Assembly: GCA_977006965.1 (NCBI GenBank) | Contig: OZ345366.1 | Location: 1,674,001 to 1,738,000 of the forward strand | From: Phymatolithon calcareum | Taxonomy: Eukaryota > Rhodophyta > Florideophyceae > Hapalidiales | Length of the DNA: 64,000 nucleotides | Direction of reading: 5' to 3' | Shown here: positions 1 to 10,469 of the stretch, piece by piece | Position numbering within the stretch: position 1 is the first letter of the stretch | How the letters are laid out: every line of letters starts with the position of its first letter | The notes under the pieces: generated by a model | Told to the model about the DNA's origin: nothing | The model's input: only the letters and a program-made list of their open reading frames with translations | The model's database searches: none | Position numbers and translations under genes: made by a program

Positions 1-670
1 CACATACCTAGGAGGAACGGAACGATGGTATCAGGAATGCGTGACTCCTATTCCTGAGAATGGGAACGATATTCACGGCAACTTGCATGCTGATGGGCAA
101 GAACTGTGAGCTCACGCTGATAATGATATTGAGGCACAGATCGAACTGCTCACTCCTAACAGAATACTATAGCGTATATCCCCCAAGTGGCGTCATTCTC
201 TAAAATGAAGACGAAGAATAGCAGAGATCCAAGTGAACGAGCGCATCATTAGAGAAGTGAGACTTTCCCTCCATTCATGCCTTGAAGAGCTCTGGACAAG
301 ATCTGTATCCACAATGCCAGACATACTGTTAGCAAATGTCTCATCGCGATTTGACAATTTGTTCTTGTGCATAAGGAGGCGAAGCATTAAGCTGCAACAA
401 GCTCATGGGACACAATCTGTCGTGTTGGTAGTCATAAGCTTATGAATCTTCATCAAACACGTCTTGACATTGCTCACGTGCGAAAACGTCATAGGCAGGG
501 AGAATCCAAAAAGGATATGTCAAATGAATAGTGAGTGTACTTGCACGATTCTACTTTCACAGTGACGTGTGTACCAGCGATCATCTGGGGCAATGCCTGC
601 ACAGAAAAATAGAAATGTGAAAATTCTTAGCATTTCCTGCAAGACCCTTTTTTTGTCACAGCTAATAAAC
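1..670. other. No recognisable gene or repeat
   Basis: Both strands carry only short open frames (70 codons or fewer), and none resembles a family I know. No repeat shared with the rest of the window was noticed until the R1 copy begins near 671. Confidence 0.5.
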
Positions 671-901
671 TTTTTTTTTCCTTTCAAGTTTATTTAAAAG
701 CCCCACAGACTTTCGAATATATGGGCAAGGCTTCCTCTGATGCTACCTACCTTTGTGCAGCTCACGAAACGTCCACCAGAATAGCGGACGGGAAAACTCA
801 GGACTCAAAGTAGTCCTATCTCAGTCCTCTACGGGATTGTTGGTGCTTGGACTCGACCACTTTTTGCCTTGAATTCTGCGGATTAATACAGGCCTTCTTC
901 G
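671..901 (-). repeat. Retroposed repeat R1, copy 1
   Basis: This roughly 230 bp segment is near-identical to 27134-27361. 5'-truncated relatives lie on the + strand at 60708-60878 and about 8460-8545. Read on the minus strand it ends in GGCTTTTAAATAAACTTG followed by an A-rich run (the T-run at 671-680). The 5' truncation of other copies and the A-rich 3' end suggest retroposition. The 3' end resembles that of the window's LINEs (GGGAGCTTTTAAAATAAAT), so R1 could be a SINE sharing a LINE tail or the 3' end of another LINE. No clean target-site duplication was found for this copy. Confidence 0.75.
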
Positions 902-1229
902 TTCTCCATACGTTCTATGAGTGTCTTGCTAAATAGTAAGAGCTCATCTAGCGCCTTTTCTGTTTCCAGTCGTTTTTCTCCTTCGAGTTCGTAGCCTGCT
1001 ATAAACTCTTTGATCTACTATCTGAGAGAAAAAGGACCTCCTCCAGGAGACCACACTATTCGAATAGCTCCCCTAGTCAAATTATTTCTAATTTTTTCAG
1101 AAGATCAACTGGAAAAAAACTAGTCAATTATGTCGTTCACTTCATCTATGTCTCACAAATTCACGGTAATGAGTAAACAGTTTTGCTACTCAAAGTTACC
1201 AGGTATGCCCTTGTAACTATCGTTCTGCG
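902..1229. other. No recognisable feature
   Basis: No open frame of note and no match to other parts of the window was seen between the R1 copy and the LINE fragment. Confidence 0.5.
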
Positions 1230-1690
1230 TACAAGTGGAAAAAGGTATGGTGTCAAAAAAGCGACGCCTACAAGCAGCAGTCAAAGTTTGGTCGTTAGAA
1301 GAAGAGGGCCGGACAGTTAAAATCCTGGCCGGCGTACCGAACGACCTATCAGGAGTGCTATATATAAGGGACAGAACCGCGCGGTTGAGATGCCTGAGAG
1401 TCATTTTCAACAGAGTTCCTTTGTGGAGAAAATCCATACCGGCGAAGTACTTTGGGACTGGTGCTGTGGTTGAGCTTATCGTGTTGCAACGTGTACTGCG
1501 GTCTATGAAGATGGACCAAGAAACGAGTATGAATGCAAAAGATTTACTCGGGCCCTCCTAGGGAGAGAAATTCGAATTAAGGAGATATTAGAAGGATAGT
1601 AGAGAGATGAGTATGGAAAACAGCGAGAAGCTGCCCTGTTACTCAAATTGAGGCTTTGGGAGCTTTTGAAATATCAACATATATCCCATC
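1230..1690 (+). mobile_element. LINE subgroup a, 5'-truncated 3' end
   Basis: The frame at 1235-1561 matches the extreme C-terminus of the window's main LINE ORF, including TARLRCLRVIFNRVPLWRKS. The same region occurs at 46140-46460 (+) and 49116-49376 (-). The 3' end is the family signature of GAGGCTTTGGGAGCTTTT followed by AAATATCAACATATATCC, which is not poly(A). Only about 460 bp survive and the reverse transcriptase domain is absent. The frame ends at 1561, short of the family C-terminus, so the copy is non-functional. Confidence 0.8.
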
Positions 1691-2245
1691 GCTCTGTGCG
1701 AAACTGGCTATAAAAACCGCCGTTCACAAATAATAGTTGTGGGTAAGAGGACGCGAGTGCCACTGTAGATACTCTGCAGGGAAGATTCACATTCGTATAC
1801 GCTTTTGTTGAGCGCTCCATGATGGAGAGCCACTATCATCTTGCATGTCAGGCAAAATCTCATCATGGTTAAAGAGCAAGCCGACAAACTCTTTGTTTAT
1901 GAGGGCGGCTGAGGTCATGTTGGTAGGTAGGTGAAGAGCCGTGGATTGGAATGCAAAAATAAAGCCAACGGTTCTCTGAGGCTGGTATCATACTCTTGCA
2001 CAATGTCAATTAGTTCCGAATTATTCGCAATAATTTATCATACTTTAGTATTTTATTCCTCTCTGGTCGTTAGGAAAGAACACGTATACTAATTACAAAC
2101 AATGGAAATAAAGTAATTCGAATAGTTTTTGAGGGGCTCTGTACAGAAAGCACAAACTTCAACTTTTCACAATCCTATTACCACCATGATGGTTAGTACA
2201 CAGACCGCAGTCAGCGATTCACCATTCCTTTTAGTGGATTTTTGA
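1691..2245. other. No recognisable feature
   Basis: No open frame of note and no repeat noticed. Confidence 0.5.
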
Positions 2246-2400
2246 TGACTTCATTTGAAAGCTCCCAAAGTCTCAGCTTGGAATTATGGGGCAAGTTTTG
2301 CATGCTACTCGAAGCTAAAGTCCTTAGGCTACGCAAAGCGCACTTGATTAGTATTTCTCTGCCAACTTTTCTTGAAGTTCTGTCCTTCGAAATCTGAACA
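2246..2400 (-). mobile_element. LINE 3'-end relic (about 155 bp)
   Basis: Read on the minus strand, the segment runs from the conserved 'GGGAGAGAAATACG'-like stretch to the signature end CTTTGGGAGCTTTCAAATG. It aligns by eye with the 3' ends at 8650-8790 and 15849-15930. No coding sequence is preserved beyond a few codons. It is a strongly 5'-truncated and mutated LINE insertion. Confidence 0.65.
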
Positions 2401-4091
2401 TCTACAGAATGATTTGACCCTTTAGTCCAGTCTTCCTGTTCTTCGACGCCTGATTGCTCCTGTATCTAGACACAGAACTGGGTCCCCTCATGGAGTCACT
2501 GCAATGCAAGTAATGGACGAGAACCATTGAAGCTAAACACAATAGCATTGTCCATAGTGCTGGGAGCATATTTGCTTCCTTTGGTCTCCTTTGTAAACTA
2601 TTTGGCGTCCTCATGTGAGATTTGTATGACTTCCCACCGTGATATAGCCGGAAATGTAGATTATTTTTTCTTTGCTTCGGGATTTCTGTGCTACAGTGCC
2701 TTTTATTAGCCGAGACATAGAAGGCTCCCTGTTCACATGTATCTGTGGTCGAAGCATGAATTATACACGAAATTCTTTAAGATTGCGGGAGAGATAAGCT
2801 TTCTTGTTCACGGGCTTCCGGTAATCATTAGAAAAAGTTGACAAATGTTCCAGACCTTCCAATTCGCTAATCTATGATCGTGGACTATCTGGAAAAAGGT
2901 TGCGCCGATGATCACACTGCTCTCCTCACGCTGATCGAGCTTCTGTACCTTCTTTCTCGATCTCCAAAAACAGTGCGACACCTTCTGAAACAGCCTCAGC
3001 TGTCCTCTACACCTCGAAAACGTATTAGCCATGTCGAGCACTTCTGGAACTGTGACAAAGCACAAATCACAATGCCAGAGAGTACGATACACTTGTCATT
3101 GCAGTTTGAAACATGAGGGAATACGAGCTCTTATTCATATGTGACAAAGCACTATTTCGGTGCGCGGAGCGCCCTATGTGCCGTGATATTTAGGAGATTG
3201 TTGCCGTCTCGAGCGGACGTGACAGTTCACAAGTTGACAAGACTGCACCTGCAATCCTGCGCTCTAGGCGCTCTACGAAAAAGAACTATGGGCTCTGCAG
3301 AGGACTGTTCTGTCGTCGGAGACGTTAAGTGCACATATGTGATCGTACATGATCTGCTTTTATTTTTTGATCCGTAAATTTCCTCTTATTACTAGTTGAA
3401 TTTAATTCAGTCCGGTTGTGTGCAACGGAATTGTAAAAACACGCAATGAATGATGCAGTTAAACGAGATCAAGTTAGCTCAGCTTATGGTTCAGTGCCAT
3501 TGCATGGCATGCAAAGGACCACTAAAAGCTAACAGAAGATGTCGTTTTAAGATTCTATTGATACGCTCTCAAACCTTAGAGAGAGTCAGCGAAAGGCTAA
3601 TATTATTGTGCTCCAATTGAGTCTAGTCGGGACACTATTCAAATTGCTTACTGCCAACATGTCATGTACCTTCTTACGACACTAGAGTAGTGTTGGCGCT
3701 TTACATAAGGAAGTTATTTATGAAACGGTTTTTACTTCGTACTCTCTATCGATGTCGAACAGAGCTGTAAACAATTGTCGTTTGAAAGCTGGGCTCAACA
3801 GCTCCCCGAATTAATGCGCGATAAGTTTGAATTGTCCACTGACGCTCGCAATCTCAATAGAACTGCTGCTCTGCCGTTTTCTGATGAAGTGCTGTTCAAT
3901 TTTCGCCATAGAACAAGCGGATTCAGGAGCATGTGTTCCAGAGTATGCGCGATCTGTCGCGCAGAGAGGGTTTGTGGAGACATCGGCCCTAAAAGCTTCA
4001 AATCTCTACCAGAGAGCACATATAAATACCATCGCTTCATTCCTGAGTTCTGCATCTCTCGGGGCTTCGCAGATTATCAGAACGTTGAATC
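2401..4091. other. No recognisable gene; upstream region of ZNF1
   Basis: Frames here are under 100 codons and unrecognised, except one of 128 codons at 3775-4161 that runs into ZNF1 exon 1 out of frame and is probably fortuitous. The composite promoter motif seen upstream of ZNF2 and ZNF3 was not found in the last 400 bp before ZNF1. Confidence 0.5.
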
Positions 4092-4878
4092 ATGTCGTCC
4101 AACCAGCACTCATCTGGAAGCTCGTCCCGATGCCCAAAGCTTAGTGTGCCCTTCCTTCTGAACAGTTCCTCCAGCGAAGGCGGATCTTCATCACGCAAAT
4201 CACATCGATCAAGCTCAAGCTCTCAGAAGCAGGCCTCCCAACAGCAGGGACCTTCAAGGCCCTCGAAAGCACGTGGATGCAAGCGGTTCGAATGCCAAAA
4301 GTGCGGCCATGTCTTCATGCAGAGCACTGACCTCAAGAAGCACGTTCTGTACGTACGGACACTTTTCGAGATCCACAGGACCACTAAGTCCGTTATCTGA
4401 CTGACCATCATATACGTGGCATTTATTTTTTGAAGGGCTGTTCACGATAAATTGAAGCCTCACCAGTGCGACATCTGCAAGCAGTGCTTTGGAGAGAGTG
4501 GTAAGTTTGATCCAGAGTCAAAGTATCTCTTCATAACATCTACTCACATATCTGAACTAAACTTCATATACAGGTAACTTGTCAAAGCACAAGAAGGCAG
4601 TGCACTTAAAGCAGCGTCCATTTCGCTGTCATGCCTGTTCTGCAACTTTTGCAGCAAGAGACGGTCTCACGAGGCATGTGCAGGTACGGTCTCTTATTCG
4701 TTCTGGCGCTGCACAATGCTTTCTCAGCACATCGTGCATATACTAATATGGACTTTGTCAACTACAGCATGTTCATGACTGTCCCAAGCCATTCAAGTGC
4801 CAAAAATGTGGACTCGTTTTTAAGCAAGAGACCCAAATGTATCGCCACATGGCTTCTGTACATGGCACATCCAGCTAG
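4092..4878 (+). CDS. ZNF1: four-finger C2H2 zinc-finger protein, intact
   Basis: Predicted join 4092-4348, 4436-4500, 4574-4683, 4768-4878, giving 180 residues ending in TAG. All three introns (87, 73 and 84 bp) are GT-AG. The N-terminal 60 residues are Ser-rich and contain PKLSVPFLLN. Four C2H2 fingers follow, each C-X2-C-X12-H-X4-H, starting at CQKCGHVF, CDICKQCF, CHACSATF and CQKCGLVF. They are joined by seven-residue linkers such as DKLKPHQ and DCPKPFK, like the canonical finger linker. Introns split fingers 1 and 3 between the two histidines and finger 2 just before its Gly-Asn. The start was chosen because ZNF2 and ZNF3 begin with the same M-S/G-S-N. It is probably a nuclear DNA-binding protein. 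A regulatory role is inferred from the fold; no effector domain is visible. Confidence 0.88.
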
Positions 4879-7109
4879 AGCGCCGTAAAATTTCTAATGA
4901 ATGACTTGGTTCTCGTCACGTCTGAATACTTGTTTAAGCACGGATCGACACAAAATATCTTCTGATAGAATCCTTGCCACTGTATATGAACAAATGTCTC
5001 CAACAGTTCTAAGTTTTAGTAATCCATAAAGCTCTCAACCATTCTTCTATTTACTTCTGAGAAATGCGGAGGAAGAGAGGGAGGAAATTTTTATTCCTGT
5101 CAAATAGACTTCGTTTTCAGATGAAGCGGATAAAGCGGAGGAAATAAATTCAAGGATAATCCAGTTGTCGGCAACGACGATGACACTTGGAGTGTATAAG
5201 CCATTAAGAGGCTATCAGGCGAAACTATGCACGAAATTGGTCTTGGGAAGATTCTTGCGGAATCCCACGTTGATGAAACACGAGCTGGAACGTCTGAGAA
5301 GATGGTGGACGACAGCGACGAAACACGTACTTCTAAACTGAATGTGAGCTTATTCCTGTCAACCCACATAATTCTGAGCAATGCGGAATAAGGGTTAGAT
5401 TCGGGAGCATGCTAAAGGCCCCTTAGAACAGCTCAAATATTGTGCAATAAAGAAGGAAATTTCAAACGATACCTCTTGAAGAGTGCGATTCTACGCTGCG
5501 TGTTGTCAGTTTCCGTGCAATACCTCAGCCTACATTCTCAATCATCATGAAGCTATGTCTTTCTGACACTTGCTTTTTCATGGGTGACCAGGGGTCCAAT
5601 TCATCTGGCCATATTGGCCTCCAAGTCTTCTGCCATTTCTGACCTTTTCGATTATCATAGGTGCTTTTTCCGAGCACTGTGATATACACGAAACTTATTA
5701 TCTAAAAGACTTTATAGCAGTCACCATGAAAGTGCGATATCAACTAACCAAAGAGGAGATTCGGATAAAGTTCCAGACAAACTTCTCTTCTTCATGATCT
5801 TCTTTTATGAAGATATGGAAGAGACAAGGCGTAAATTGAGCTGCGACCCTGAGCCTCATAAGAAATCTGACCAGTGGACCCCAAGCTTTTCTATCTGCCC
5901 TTTTTCCGAGAGAGGGTTTTTGCAGCTATGGCTACGACATTAACCCGGGTTACACGGATTTGAGTAGATTATCAAAGCTGCAAGAGCGTAGCTGCCGAAA
6001 CTCATCTCCCTTGCAGTCTCATGAGTGTTTCTGAGGGGGTTTAATAATTCCAAATTCAAAAAAACATGAAAGTGCACAACTTCACTTGCACAATTACTTT
6101 CGCCCAAGGTGAACAATTGCCAAGCAACGGATACGCGAATGCCACCCGGGTACTAATCCGTGTATGGAAAAACCGACAATCACTGCTTACATATTGGCTG
6201 TTGAAAATGGTGTGAATGATGTGTTATATTCCGACTACAATCAATGACCGTGGAACGCTCTGACGAACGCACATATCAAAGAGAGCTCGAAAGGCACAAT
6301 GGGACTACCTCTTTCTGCGACACGTGAATGAAGGCTCATTTGTCTCCTAATACGTATGCAAATGTAGTGTCCATACATGAATCGACAATGGTGCCCGGAA
6401 AGCACAAAGACTCAAATAAAAGCTGTGTAGCTCTGCAGCCAGTTAGGTGTGTATTCTCCACATGTTGGATCTGACCGTCATGCTCAGATACCTCTTGAGA
6501 GAAATGAAGCGCTTAGAACGTCAGCTACGCTCTTCTCTCTTTTCATGAGGACGTCACACTCTGGTACACCGGATGCATTGCAAACAGATATGATAAAGAT
6601 AGATATTCGATAGAGTATCTTCCCAGTGCTTTGTAAGAAATTTCAACTCAAGAGATATAAGATTAAAATAATTTTTGTGCATTTCTCAGGTTGTCAGAAG
6701 AGAGGAGTCGGCAAATATGAAGTGCTGTGTCTGGTCCAGAGGAATCGAAGAGACGTCATGTGGTTCCGGGGCACATAGCGAGTGCTAGGAGGCTTTGAAA
6801 TAGATCAGGGTCCCACAATAATCCCGCGCGGTGTCCCCCCGGGGATTATCTGTGGATGTAGTGGGGCGTACTTCGTCTAGCCAACCAAAAGTATTATATT
6901 TGAGTGCCACAAACTACTAGACTTTGAAACGTTGCCCCCACCTGTGCTCACATTCTTCCTTTTTCTATAACAGGATGTCTGAGCTACACATTTAGTTAAT
7001 CAACATCTAGGGACCTCTAAGAATGCCACAGACTGGATTCATTCCAGATATTCGCATTGTAGAACCGGTCATGCCAGGGGCCGCCATGGGAATGGCCAGA
7101 TATGCGTGG
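4879..7109. other. Gene-less stretch downstream of ZNF1
   Basis: I see no gene. Two imperfect blocks recur about 290 bp apart (TTCTGAGAAATGCGGA near 5054 and TTCTGAGCAATGCGGA near 5371; ATTCCTGTCAA near 5093 and 5353). The longest frame (93 codons, minus, 5100-5381) is unrecognised. The rest shows neither TE signature ends nor splice-linked motifs that I could follow. Confidence 0.45.
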
Positions 7110-7360
7110 TCCAACAATGACAGCTCAGATGTGTGGAGTTGAATGAAGAGGTATACTTGGTCGTTGATCGATGTCGATAGTACATAGACACTCTATGGTC
7201 GACAGTCGATGGATGATCCTTGTTGGTCCATCATCGATGAGCCTAAGTACTAAACAGAGGCAACACACTAGATTGAAGATGACCCACCATGGGCAGGTAA
7301 GCGGACACCCATGCGGGGAGGTCAGATAGCTTACGAAACTAATACGGCCCACGGTAAGCG
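7110..7360 (-). repeat. Repeat R6 copy, coding-like, ATCGA-rich flank
   Basis: The minus strand reads VSYLTSPHGCPLTCPWW. The plus strand near 34019-34070 reads CYLTSPFGCTLTYPW in equivalent surroundings. Both copies are followed by tracts rich in ATCGA and CGAT. This is a two-copy dispersed repeat in inverted orientation. I do not recognise the protein, and no intact frame continues on either side. Confidence 0.6.
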
Positions 7361-7497
7361 ACGGAGAATGTATATACTACTGGCCGGTAAATCTTGCGGC
7401 GACAAGGAAAGAGAAAAGAAGGCAACAATTATCAGATAGGAACTCGAGGCTCGCTCACGCGCAGTCCGCGTGTGAAGAGCTCAACCTAAGTAAGAGA

Positions 7498-8028
7498 TTG
7501 AGAACCGTGGTGAGGCTGGAGCTTGCTTGTTCGCGGACGCATTGTTCGCACATGAAATGCTCCTGCGACAAAGCCGAGATGAAGGTACGTATTCGTGGTA
7601 GCGACGAACGGGGGAACTGGAAGAGTCTTCTCGTACAGATTGCACAACAAGCAACATGGATGGGTTTGAGACTTCTGCGGACCTATATGTCGGCAAATGA
7701 TAGAGTCCCGCGATCTACACACATATATGCTTCCCGCGAGTACTGCGGAGCACATCTACATTGCGGCATCCCGAGCTCTGCAGCCTATAGCAACGCTGGA
7801 AAACAATCTGTCAGAGGGGACTTCTTGAGAACTCATCAAAATCGCGGCATTGACAAAGTCAAAAAAGTCCTTATTACCAGTCATTATATCGTGGACTGGA
7901 TACGAGGACGCGGCATAGGTTTTCAGTGGCTGATTTCACGTGCCGTGTTGATTTGCAAACTTTCGCTTCAGATGTTTTCGCACACTTTTGAGCAAAAACT
8001 TGAAACTTCACACGAAAAGTTTTGCTGA
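7498..8028 (+). CDS. Unrecognised 176-codon open frame
   Basis: This is one of the longer uninterrupted frames in the window that no TE family explains. It has a Cys- and basic-rich N-terminal third (HCSHMKCSCDKAE) and no signal peptide, membrane segment or domain I recognise. No paralogue was noticed elsewhere in the window. The start codon is simply the first ATG. A chance frame is quite possible given the many stop-poor stretches nearby. Splicing could also make it part of a larger gene. Confidence 0.2.
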   Translation: MRTVVRLELACSRTHCSHMKCSCDKAEMKVRIRGSDERGNWKSLLVQIAQQATWMGLRLLRTYMSANDRVPRSTHIYASREYCGAHLHCGIPSSAAYSNAGKQSVRGDFLRTHQNRGIDKVKKVLITSHYIVDWIRGRGIGFQWLISRAVLICKLSLQMFSHTFEQKLETSHEKFC

Positions 8029-8121
8029 AAAGCACTTCCAATTCCGAAAACTAAAATCGTTATGAGAAAAAATGTACCATAGAAGAACACATCAGCCACG
8101 CCATACCTATGCCGCGTCCTC
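7904..8121. repeat. Short inverted repeat, 17-bp arms
   Basis: GAGGACGCGGCATAGGT at 7904-7920 is exactly complementary to ACCTATGCCGCGTCCTC at 8105-8121. Around each arm lies a further imperfect direct repeat (GTCCTTATTACCAGT and GTCCTCAATACCAGT). This could be a degraded small element or a foldback. No target-site duplication was identified. Confidence 0.5.
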
Positions 8122-8249
8122 AATACCAGTGAATTTATTTGGGACTGAATTTGCGGACTTTTCCAGACTGGTAGTGCGGACGCAAAAATCGAATTCTCAA
8201 GAAGGTCCTTCTGTCAGCATATGACCTGAAAGGAGACAAAAGACCGTTT

Positions 8250-8545
8250 ACCGAGAAAGCACTTAAGGAGCTTTTGCTATTAAGCAAGACCGTCATCAAG
8301 TGCATGGAAAACGAAAAAAGACTGCTCTGAAATCACCATATGAGAAGTCAAGTAGATGTCCCTCAGGACACAAGCTTAATAGCAGGAACACCAGAAGCGA
8401 ACCCACAAGAACACCGCATAGAACTTTCCCCACGGCCTATGGCAGGCGGGAGGTTTCAGCGGTCTACACAGTGGAAGGAAGAAACCTTGCCAGTACATTC
8501 GAAAGACTGTGAGGCTTTTAAATAAACTTCAATTTTAGTTATAAA
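8250..8545 (+). mobile_element. R1-related coding relic
   Basis: The frame upstream of 8521 ends in KEETLPVHSKDCEAFK then stop. The R1 repeats translate to SEEALPISSEVCGAFK then stop at the same place, directly before GCTTTTAAATAAACTT. R1 may therefore be the 3' end of a protein-coding retroelement rather than a pure SINE. An in-frame stop near 8328 shows decay. Upstream coding is not recognised. Confidence 0.5.
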
Positions 8546-8645
8546 CAGCTGTGGATAGATTATGATCAGTTCATATTGCTCAGTACGAAAGGATAGGCAC
8601 GTAAAATAAAACCGGTTTAAAACTCCGGCCCTAGATATCTATGGG

Positions 8646-9835
8646 TATTTGATCATATTATTTTGAGAGCTCCCAAAGCCTCACCTTGGAGTAACTGGGC
8701 AGCTCTTGCGTATAGTCTCTAAGCTAAAGTCGTCTGGCTACTCAAAACGTTCGTGATTCGTAATTCTCTCCCAACAAGAGCTCCTGTGAGTCTCTTACTC
8801 TAAAAATCAATTTCTGTACTCATCTTCGACGACGCTAGAGTACGTTGTAAGGCGATTAGTTCGATCACCGCGGTAATCCCACAGTAGGCACGCAATACTG
8901 ATATTCTCCAAAGGGGTGCTCGGTTGAATATCAACCTTAGGCATCTTAAACGTGTTGTTCTTTCTCCTATGTAAAGGATCCCTGGTAGCTTGCCTTCAAC
9001 AGGAATCTTCATTGATCTGCCTTCTTCTTCCTTTTCCCATACCTTAATTGTTTCTTCTCTCCTCCTCTTCTTCGTGACAGATCCCTCCTGGGCTTTCTGA
9101 AGGGCTTGTCGCGGGTCTTCATAAATCTTAGATATTCAATATCCTTCATTGCTTCCTTTACGTCCTCATCTCTTCCGAAGTACTCTTCTGTTTCTTCAAG
9201 ACGCTTTTTGTGTCTTACCAGGCTTAATGTAAACCTTTCTGCTTGATGACGTCTCCTCATCTGGGGTGGTCCCAGTCGGCATAGAACTCGCATTCGGTCC
9301 CGGCGGTGTTCGGCATACTTTCCGAAAACATACTTGTAGAACAAGTCCACTGCCGACTCGATTGCCGAGAGCAACCGATTTGTCGTTGGAGTAACGTGTA
9401 ACGCATACTCCCGTTTCGGGATAATTAGCGACTTAAAGATCCTGATGCATGTGTCCGGTTTGAATCCTCGAAAAATCACTACAAGCTCCCGAAGCTATGT
9501 ATGCATCTTGCAGCATTTCGAACTATTGCTATGGCCGTGTCATCCGTAACACCCTTGTTATTCATGCGTACCCCAAGATACGAGAGTCTCCAAGCTTGAC
9601 ATAGTTCTCGTCCCGCCAAGTAAGAAGTGTGATTCTGAAGCCCTTTGTACTTAAAAACTTCGCTTTTTCCTGGTTTTGTGTTCTACTTCATTCCATTTTC
9701 GCTTTCCCAACTGGTCGCCATATCAGGAAAATTTTTCATTCCTCGTCCTCTCTTCGCTTGAAGCTGAACATCATCTGCGAAAAATTGCTCTGGGCTGTCT
9801 GAGACGTTTCTGACTGTCTTAGAGAATGTTAGATA
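8646..9835 (-). mobile_element. LINE subgroup b, 5'-truncated
   Basis: Read on the minus strand, this begins just before the reverse transcriptase YADD-type motif (QFFADDVQLQ), runs through the thumb and C-terminal region (DTCIRIFKSLIIPKREYAL, then RHKKRLEETEEYFGRDEDV and RLRCLRLIFNRAPLWR), and ends in GAGGCTTTGGGAGCTCTC plus an ATAATATGATCAAATA tail. RT motifs upstream of YADD and any endonuclease are missing. Several frameshifts and stops are present, for example near 9060 and 9480, so it is dead. The family is jockey/CR1-like by layout; this is my inference. Confidence 0.85.
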
Positions 9836-10202
9836 TCTATGACTAGTGTCTTCTTCTCATTTGGCCGAATACGTGCAATGGTGCTTCTTCGTGTCGTCAG
9901 CGCCCATCTGGGGCCCTATACACCAAAAGCAGTTATGGCGCTCTAGAGCTAGCCTGGAATGTGGGCTTCGCGCAATAGGAGCCGAAAGTTCGACGCAGCT
10001 CACATCAACTACCATATATGTCGGCCAAGTTTACTTTTCGATGAACATTTTTGAAATAAAATGTGCAGTTACACTGCTATTCCGCGTACAGCTAGCGTAA
10101 CATATCTATCACGGTAATTGTCATTCGTCTTTCGTTTTTATCATTCTGCTTTAAGATTTGCGTATCTAGGTTTCCTCTGGCGTTGATATTACACGTACTA
10201 AG
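9836..10202. other. No recognisable feature
   Basis: An 84-codon plus-strand frame at 9846 is unrecognised. No repeat was noticed. Confidence 0.45.
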
Positions 10203-10425
10203 TAAGGGCCGATGAACGAACAGTTCTCAACCGGGAAAATGGGAAATTGAGAAAATGGGAAAGCCGATATGTCCAATAAAATACGTGCACTTGTGGAATT
10301 TGAACCTGATGGAAGCAGAAGAAGTATAATTTCACAAATGCATGTTTTCTATAGGACGTACTCTCGTTCCCAATTTCTCATTTTCCCATTTTCCCGGTTG
10401 GGAACTATTCGTTCATCGGCCCTAA
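10203..10425. mobile_element. Short inverted-repeat element (MITE-like, about 220 bp)
   Basis: The two ends are inverted copies over about 55 bp. The left end reads AGGGCCGATGAACGAACAG, and the right end in reverse complement reads AGGGCCGATGAACGAATAG, followed in both by CAACCGGGAAAATGGGAAA. The roughly 110 bp in between is non-coding. A target-site duplication is not obvious. The outer TAGGG/TAAGG recalls hAT ends, but the superfamily is unproven. It lies 45 bp left of piggyBac copy A. Confidence 0.75.
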
Positions 10426-10469
10426 AATCGCACCTCTCACGAATCTGCTCGCTGTTTGCCGCTTCTCGT

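Noticed and set aside
3775-4161. 128-codon frame overlapping ZNF1 exon 1
   Set aside because: It reads exon 1 in another frame, has no paralogous counterpart upstream of ZNF2 or ZNF3, and contains no recognisable domain.
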